A stretch of 64,000 nt of DNA from Cyprinodon diabolis (taxonomy: Eukaryota > Chordata > Actinopteri > Cyprinodontiformes > Cyprinodontidae), in contig CM060065.1 in NCBI GenBank assembly GCA_030533445.1, positions 4,970,974 to 5,034,973 on the forward strand, given 5' to 3'. Made by a program: the position numbers and the translations under genes. Below, piece by piece: positions 57,416 through 64,000 of the stretch (positions within the stretch are counted from its first letter, which is position 1; the number at the start of each line of letters is the position of its first letter). The notes beneath the pieces are model-generated. The model saw only the letters and a program-made list of their open reading frames with translations. It ran no database searches and was not told the DNA's origin.

Positions 57416-58240
57416 TTCCGTCAGTCTGCTGTTGTTCTGTCAGATCAGCAAACCCCATCAGATCAGCATACATGTACCCATAGTCAATACCCATGTGCAA
57501 GACGTCAGATTGTACAATAAAACAATTTAAGGTCAGATCGCCATACGCTTCATAAAACACCGAAAAGTAATTAATAAATCATTTTTTTTGTACATGACTA
57601 AAGGAATACACACCCATTGAGGTAGTTGAAAGTGTATTTTTTTTAACAAAACTATAGGGATAAACTAAAGGGATAAACGGGGTATGCTCATCTGACAGAA
57701 CACCGGCCTGGAAGTAGATTCTCTACGTGTTTTTTCTGACTCTTTCTTAGTCATTTCAACTTGAAGGTAAAAGTCTTAGGATTTTGTCTCAGAGGTGTTT
57801 GGGTTCTGCAGAGATGTTGGCTGTTTTTGACAACGGTAAAGTAGAAGATCTCCAGCAGCTCCTGCAGAGGATATCTTAGGTACCACTTACTGTAAGGTCC
57901 AGTTTCTGCTGGACCTTCTTCCAAACAGTGTCTATGACTAAGGACCAGTGTTCTGTCAGATGAGCATACCCGGTCAGACCAGCATATACCCAGTCAATAC
58001 CCGTTTATCCCTTTAGTTTTGTACCAAAAGTAAACTTTAAACTACCTCTAAGGGTGTGTATCCCTTTTGTCATGTACAAAAACTATTTAATTACTGACTT
58101 TTTGGTGTTTTTTGAAGCGTTTGGCGATCTGACCTTAAATTGTTTTTTGTTTTCTACAAAACTAAATGGATAAAAGTGATAAATCTGATGTCTGGCGTAT
58201 TGACTATGGGCATGCTGATCTGACCGAACACCGGTTCAGG
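57416..58240. mobile_element. Foldback element with ~300-bp inverted arms
   Basis: The left arm (57416-57716) and right arm (57930-58240) are inverted copies sharing ACAATTTAAGGTCAGATCGCC, TAGTTTTTGTACATGAC, ATACACACCC, AAACTAAAGGGATAAACGGG and GTATGCTCATCTGACAGAAC (or their complements). The terminal motif GTTC(T/G)GTCAGATCAGCA occurs at both outer ends and again at the inner ends. The 213-bp centre is unrelated. Confidence 0.85.
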
Positions 58241-58559
58241 TTCACAGCGAGGATGCTTCTTAGATCCACTGCAGACAGCTTATAGGTGGTGAGGGAGGGT
58301 TGTCCCAAAGGTCCAGAGTCATATCCCCATCTTGAGCACATGAAGCTGAGGGTGGTCTGATCCCACCACTGGACCAACTGATCCACCTTCTGTCTGTCTG
58401 ACTCTTATGGGACAAATGCCAGTCACACTTTCAGCAAACTCTGGGACTTTCACAAACAGGTTCGCAAACACACAGTCATTCATAAATGGAAAGAGAAGAT
58501 GGTAGAACGTTCCCTGGGGAGAGAATTCCCAAGGAGGGGCGTGATGCATGATCAGTACT

Positions 58560-58895
58560 CGAGTTGAGGGCGGATGAGGGGGATGGCATCCCCCTTCTTA
58601 AAAAAATCTTTAAAATTATCCACCTTTTTAAATGACCATCCCCCCATACCATCCCCTGTGACATTTTTACTGAATGTTTAAAATTTCTACTACAGTAGTA
58701 GCCCTTCAACATTTCCCCATTTTCCTTGGCTGGTCTCCTACAATTCCCTTTTAAATATAAGTCTAAAACTACTACTAAAATGTTCTTTCCTTCATGATTT
58801 GTGGACATTAAGGTCTAAAGAGAAGCGCCATCTCCTGGTCAGATGCTGTAATTCGGTGAAAGAAAGAGTCAGAGTAGAAAAATATGCACTACCTG
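58560..58895. repeat. Interspersed repeat, copy lacking the hAT insertion
   Basis: It matches the DNA flanking the hAT at 13087-15279, including GATTTGTGGACATTAAGGTCTAAAGAGAAG across the insertion point. It represents the pre-insertion state of that repeat. Confidence 0.75.
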
Positions 58896-59185
58896 TCTAT
58901 GTCTCTGAAAGTGGGTCGTGAAAGGGAATTGTTTGGCTGGCTGAATAGGAGAGGTATTCTGTTTTGCTGCAAAGGGGTTGGGGTTGCGATAATAGCGGAA
59001 GGGGTTCAACTCAATTGCAATTGAGCCTCGAATACAAATCTATTTCTGACATTTTGAATTGAAAAAGCTTCCTGGATGGGAAGCGAAACGTCTTCAAACT
59101 TGGAAACAAAATCCAGTGGATTGTTTTTACCTTTTTTGCAATGACTTAGACCTGGATGACTGAGAATCTTCACCAGCATTCTTGG
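58896..59185 (+). mobile_element. Penelope-like 3' tail repeat
   Basis: TACCTGTCTATGTCTCTGAAAG precedes AAGCTTCCTGGATGGGAAGC, CGAAACGTCTTCAAACTTGG and GGATGACTGAGAATCTTCACC. The first part is shared with 7290-7320, so both belong to one longer unit. Confidence 0.7.
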
Positions 59186-60100
59186 CATCCCTTCGCTCCT
59201 GAACGCACCTCTACATAGAGGCAACATGTCAATCGCTCCATCTAGTCGCATAATTCATGGAAACCATGAGCCAGACCTTGTTGTCCAGTATCAGTGCTTG
59301 AACTTCTAAATGCTGTGCTGGAAAAGCAGAAAATGAAATGAGGAAAATCTTCCAAGCAGGAGCTGAGGCTGGATTTACTCAGTATTAAAGATGATATACC
59401 AGTGATAGTGTGTGAGTGTGTGTAATGGTCAGTTTTTCCCAATAAAGTGTTAATACAGTAAACATTAGCTGTTGACTGGGTGTTTCCAATTATTTATGAA
59501 ATGTGTCAGCTCAACTCTTAGTTATATGGTAATTTAGAGTTTTACGCATCATTAAGTCCTCCGAAAAATGCTGTCACACTAACAGCGGCCTGTGCGGCAG
59601 AAATAGTTGTGTTAATTACTGCCTGATGCGTTGCATGAGGGGCTAATAGGAAGCCCAACCTGGAGGAGAAGGGCAACAGATCAGTTTTACTTTTCTGTGT
59701 TTCAGGGAGAAATGGCGGAGCCGTTTTTAATTCCTCCATGGAGCCAGGGCTGGATGATATTTTTCACCCCTTATTATGAACACAACTTTAGCTGGTGATG
59801 ATTTTATCTGGTGTTAATGGCTTTATTTGCCGGTTTAAACTGTTTTATTTAGTCTTTCAGATATCGGTTAAACTCGGTTTCTATTGATGAAGCTTTATTA
59901 ATCCAATGCACTCTGAAAGGCGTGGAAATGTGATGTTTGGGTTTATTCAACAGGAAATAGAACATTGCGGAGCTTTCTGTATGGTGGTAACGCAGCTCGG
60001 TGTATTATCATGATTATTTAATAAGTTTAATTTATTTAAAGTTATTGAACAAGTGGTGATGTGATGATGGGGGGAAGCTTAGAGCAGAGCTGTACAGTGA
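59186..60100. other. Intronic DNA without recognisable features
   Basis: Nothing recognisable was seen. Confidence 0.35.
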
Positions 60101-60359
60101 TTGTTACCAGTTCAAGACATGGATTCAATGAAAACTGTCATGTACGTTCAGAATGTAGGAACGTACATGACGTTTAATCAAAATAACAGAACAGAAGCAA
60201 GCTGCTGTGGATCTGCCAGGGGAGGGGGGGCGCCACCCATTACTAACACTCTGGTTGAGGGAGAAACACAGGTAAGTGACCACGATATTCTGACGGAAGA
60301 TGATTATCAGTGTGAGTCACTTACCTGGTTTAACAGTTCAGTCCATCCTGAGGCAGGAT

Positions 60360-60960
60360 CCAACGTATGAACTGCCAAACGAGATGCGACGCGGAGCAAT
60401 CCGGAGTGTCCCCGAAGCAGCAGCGTCCGTGAACAGGCAGGAGTACCAGCCAGGTCAGGCACAGCTCAGAACAGGAAAGTTCTAAGATCCAGGATTCAGC
60501 AACCTGGCCAGAGGTTCCGATCCAAACAGGAACAGACAGATCCAGGGTTCCAGCAATCCACAGAGAGTTCAGTCAGGTTCAGGGTTCCATGAGTCCAACA
60601 GAGAGCTCAGGCAGACAGGCGCAGACGGAAACAGGCAGGCCCAGCTGTTGAGAGGCAAAAACATGACACGACACCAGGAAAACCACTGAACTTTAAACTG
60701 GCTCCCTCCTCTGAGCCAAAACAGAAACGAGGCGCGCTCAGCGGGCAGATCCAGGACACAACAAAACAGTAAACACCACACTGGCCTGCAACAAAAATAA
60801 CTTGAACTAAGGCATCTAAGTCAAAGACAAAAGCACAAACTCAAACAAATAATGATCTGGCCCCGATAGCTGTGCTGAACCATATATAAAGCAGAAGGAG
60901 CAGGTGTATGAGATGAATGATAATTAGTGACCGGGGATGGTTAGGCAGGTGAGTGAAGTG
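60360..60960 (-). mobile_element. Possible LTR-like fragment (minus strand)
   Basis: The DNA is built of CAGG/CAGAC-rich imperfect repeats (60480-60660) and contains, in complement, CTTTATATATGG (60879-60890), a TATA-like box followed by a purine-rich leader-like region. The composition recalls the 2.5-kb LTR at 40634, but no TG...CA ends or target duplication could be identified. Confidence 0.3.
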
Positions 60961-61045
60961 AAATGTACCGTTAGTTTGAGAAGGTAAATAAGATGATCTG
61001 CAAGTGGTATTTTTACCACCAAAATAAGATAAGTATATATTACGG

Positions 61046-61442
61046 GCCTGTTTTTCAGTGTAGTCCTGTTTCTCTGACTGTGACTAACTGGATGTGTTCT
61101 CTTCAAGTCTGACCTTTAAGCTGGCTCCAAGCTCATCTGCCTGGCTGTGTTTCCTGGACGGGGCCGCCTTTGGAGCTTATTGACAGTTACCTTTTGTAGC
61201 TCTGCTTCTTTCTGTATCTCTGCTTCTGTCTCCTTGAACCCCAGTCGGCCTCAGCAGATGGCTGCTTACTCTGAGCCTGGTTCTGCTGGAGGTTTCTTCC
61301 TGTTAAAGGGGAGTTTTACTCTCCACTGTCGCTACAAGCATGCTCAGTGTAAGAGATTGCCTTGGAGTCAATGAGTCGATGCAATGAACTGGTATTCCTT
61401 TGATAGAAAACTTTGAATCAATTTGACTGTCTTGAGATGACG
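61046..61442 (+). mobile_element. L2-like LINE 3' fragment (copy I)
   Basis: It runs from GCCTGTTTTTCAGTGTAGTCC to TTGACTGTCTTGAGATGACG in + orientation and contains GAACCCCAGTCGGCCTCAGC. The last tail bases are lost. Confidence 0.85.
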
Positions 61443-63895
61443 TTCTCTGCGTATTGCTTAGTATGTTTAAGGCCTTTTTCCTGAACCAACATGTTTACAC
61501 AGCGGGAAATGGCCTCAAATAATATAGCTTCTATACTATCACATTTCTGCAACAGCTCCACTTCCTTCCTGTAGGCGGATGAACTTGAAACACACCAGGG
61601 TCTAGACGGGCTGTATTAAAATCTTTCCATACTGTCTGTGTTTGTGTTAAACATCCACCTTCCTCCACCTTTAGCTTCATAACGATATTCCTGAAGGAGA
61701 AGCTTGCCTTGAGCAGTCTGACAGAGCCACTGACATGTCCCCTCTGTTTAATTGGGAACACAGCAACAGAAAAGTCGGACAGAGAGCAGTTAAAGCAGAA
61801 AAAAAACATCAGATGAACAAAACAGTGAGAGAAAATGACTGAAGGAAAACAAGAGAAAATGGAGGAGATGCTGCAGTGTTGGTGGCACCAAACAGTGTTC
61901 TATCAGAGGAAAGGAAGGACGGGGACAGAGTCCTCAGCTCCTGGCACTGTCTGGTGTCTCATTGGTATTTCAGAGGGCACCTCTCTCACCCTGAAACTAG
62001 TCAGCAGAGCTCCAATCATCGTTTCTCTCCCCTCTCTTCACCTTTATTCCACTGCTCTCCTTGCAGTTTGGCTTCAGGCTCATATTAAATGCGACATCCA
62101 ACCTCGATCCGCTGAAGCTCAGCGCTGTTTTAAGTGTTAATTACATGATTTGTAGGCGTATAAGGTGCTGTTTACTCAAACCTGGAGAAATTGAGATCAA
62201 TGCTCACGGGGCTCTGGTAGTAATTTCAATCAGTAGAGCATTCTGTGCTCGATTGGTCAAGCGTTGCTCCTCCTGAAATTTAAGTAGGAGCAGCTTGATA
62301 TAAAAATGCCTTTGCAGACTCTAGGTTGGAATTCCAGGCAGCAGCTCTCTAGCAGGACGGTTTCTATCTGCCACGGCCCTGTGAGGCATCCAATCCCTTC
62401 CCGAACCGATAAACCTCAAACCTTCATGTTATTAGACTGGATTTAAACAACAGACCGACTGAAAGCTGGAAAGAAAAGAAAATGATTGATGGTTTTAGGG
62501 TGGATTCACTTCACCCTTCATAGAGCCACTGCTTCCAACATCACCGACTACGACCCTTCCTTCCTTCCTTCCTTCCTTCCTTTCTTTCTTCCTTCCTTCC
62601 TTCCTTCCTTCCTTCCTTCCTTCCTTCCTTCCTTCTCTAATGGTTTAAAGCACATGGAGGTCATTCCTTCATCCTCTCTCTTCTCTCATTCTCTTCATCC
62701 TATTTTCCTTCATCCTCTGCATTAAAAGTTATCAGTGAACAGAGGGAAGGATTTTAGTTCCTAAAACTCTGTCCAAAGAAAACAAGCAGTCTGATCAAGA
62801 CTGAAACGGCCAAACATGAAAATGAAGAAAAACGGAGCCAAAGCTGGTTTCCTCTGACTGAAGCCATGACCCAGATAGAATTTATCTAACTTGATTCTGC
62901 TTTATTCTTCTCACCTTTCTGTTCCATTCTTGGTTTTCTGATGTTCAAACCACTCTGTTTACTGAACACTAGATTTAATATCAAGGTATCAGAGCCAAGG
63001 TGGATCAATATGAAAATTCAATGAAGAAACATTATCCCGTCCATGATGTGAGAAAAGTTGAAGGGGTGTGAATAATTTTTCCCAGCTCTGTATAACAGCA
63101 GGATTTAGGCCGGTCTGGCGAGCGTCTGCAGACCACCAGTGTTATGCTGTTTCCTGCACTGATCACTGATTAGATCCATAAACTGCTGGCACGCTGTGGT
63201 GTTTCCGCGCCAATGTTCTCTCCTCTATCTTAGTTATGGACGCAGCCTCCGCTGAGTGAGCGCCTCAGCCGACTGACTGTTGGACCACTTTTACGTTTTA
63301 CTGAAAGCTCTGTGACACGGCAGGAAATGAAACGGTGTGCATGAGCCTTGAAGCCCGTTGCTACAGGCAGGGTTCTGGTTATTGCATCAGTCAAACCTGA
63401 TAGATTCCCAGCTGGTTTTCTTGGCTACGTTTAGTTTAAATATTCATTCCTATTGAGCAAAGCAGTGTGAAGCTGGGATGCACCGCAGCATGATAGCGTT
63501 GCTGTAATCAGCTTCAACAATGGATGACAGATTATAAAAAGTCCAGAGTCTAACCATTTATTGAAACAGTTGGGTTCATAATGCCTTTTTCTAGAATTGC
63601 TTCTGTGCCTCTTTGGTTCAGAGTTTACAGAAGTTTCCGGTTCATCAGTTCTCATACAGCCCAGACTATGATCCTGTGAGTTGATAAACAGCAGGAACTG
63701 ATCTGAATACGTTGCTTCCTGGCAGTAGTCGGTTCATAATATCATTTAAAATATTAAATAAACTAAGTAATGTTTTCCTCTAAAAAATAACATTTATCTT
63801 GATTTTTGCACTTTAATCCAAATATTAAATTTTCTTTAAAGGCTCAGTTTCGTATAAAGTAAAAAAAAAAAAGCTGTTATGTTGAATTGCTTTAG
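61443..63895. other. Intronic or intergenic DNA, mostly unassigned
   Basis: It contains the TTCC microsatellite at 62555-62635 and no supported exon. The frame at 61835-62140 lacks splice or family evidence. Confidence 0.35.
62555..62635. repeat. (TTCC)n microsatellite
   Basis: It is a TTCC run of about 80 bp with one TTTCTTTCTT interruption near 62580. Confidence 0.95.
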
Positions 63896-63899
63896 GCAA

Positions 63900-63990
63900 A
63901 CTTCCCCAGCTGGCCAAAGTGGCCTCCCTACTGAAGCTGCTACCCCGGCGACCCGACCCCGGATAAGCCGAAAAAGATGGAAGAATAAAA
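63900..63990 (+). pseudogene. Rex3/RTE-like LINE C-terminus fragment
   Basis: The frame reads LLKLLPRRPDPG and then stop, followed by AAGAAGATGG-like sequence, the end of fish Rex3/RTE ORFs. The tail is not expanded here. Confidence 0.6.
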
Positions 63991-64000
63991 TGGTTTGACC

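Noticed and set aside
60101..60370. 89-codon frame considered as the missing cadherin tail
   Set aside because: It has no catenin-binding motif, no hydrophobic continuation of the membrane helix and no matching splice phase.

Overview
This is vertebrate nuclear DNA, almost certainly from a teleost fish. Coding exons are short, have GT-AG splice sites and are separated by introns of 14.5 and 37.6 kb. The rest is dominated by repeat families typical of fish: L2-like LINE 3' ends with a tail giving a 'GCGCTATAGAAATAAACTGAATTGAA' type end, Rex3/RTE with a GATG tail, R4/Dong (Rex6)-like, Penelope-like, Tc1/mariner, hAT, PIF/Harbinger-like and TTAA-flanked MITEs. I cannot name the species.

Only one host gene is supported, on the + strand. 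Three exons (1319-1583, 16092-16272, 53847-54091) join in phase (0 to 1, 1 to 2, 2 to 1) into 230 codons. They encode the end of a laminin-G domain, two EGF-like modules and the start of a transmembrane segment. This is the membrane-proximal ectodomain of a type III (DN-/Hz-cadherin-like, 'neural-cadherin') classical cadherin. Exons upstream of 1319 and the cytoplasmic catenin-binding exons are not convincingly present; two weak candidates are recorded.

Layout. 1.9-2.85 kb: TCACACTGTG-type satellite. 3.8-5.3 kb: hAT element with a Harbinger-like element inside. 5.5-6.0 kb: MITE. 9.5-10 kb and 13.8-14.3 kb: inverted TTAA MITEs. 10.2-11.7 kb: L2 LINE with a reverse transcriptase C-terminus. 11.7-12.5 kb: hAT/ZMYM-like fragment, with an inverted partner at 39.1-39.7 kb. 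13.1-15.3 kb: hAT with 8-bp target duplication. 17.2-18.1 kb: second Harbinger-like copy. 20.06-21.67 kb: Tc1 element with 202-bp inverted repeats and an open transposase. 22.4-23.8 and 25.7-26.8 kb: inverted hAT pair. 27.8-30.6 kb: four-element nest (hAT holding a smaller hAT and a solo LTR that holds an L2). 31.6-32.0 kb: 60/120-bp minisatellite. 33.6-34.7 kb: damaged mariner inside a TA microsatellite. 34.8-35.35 kb: R4/Dong-like endonuclease fragment. 36.6-37.2 kb: Penelope-like 3' end. 40.6-43.1 kb: a 2.5-kb solo LTR carrying about 47 copies of an exact 36-bp minisatellite. 43.7-45.1 kb: L2 copy with two insertions. 46.4-47.0 kb: Rex3-like 3' end with a long GATG tail. 47.04-47.23 kb: near-perfect palindrome. 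48.0-48.75 kb: second copy of the 3.8-kb hAT. 57.4-58.2 kb: foldback element.

The window is therefore two huge introns of one adhesion gene acting as a landing zone for layered transposons. The best targets for a second look are the minisatellite-bearing solo LTR, the foldback at 57.4 kb, the intact-looking Tc1 and the nested stack at 27.8-30.6 kb. No CRISPR, rRNA or convincing tRNA gene was found.
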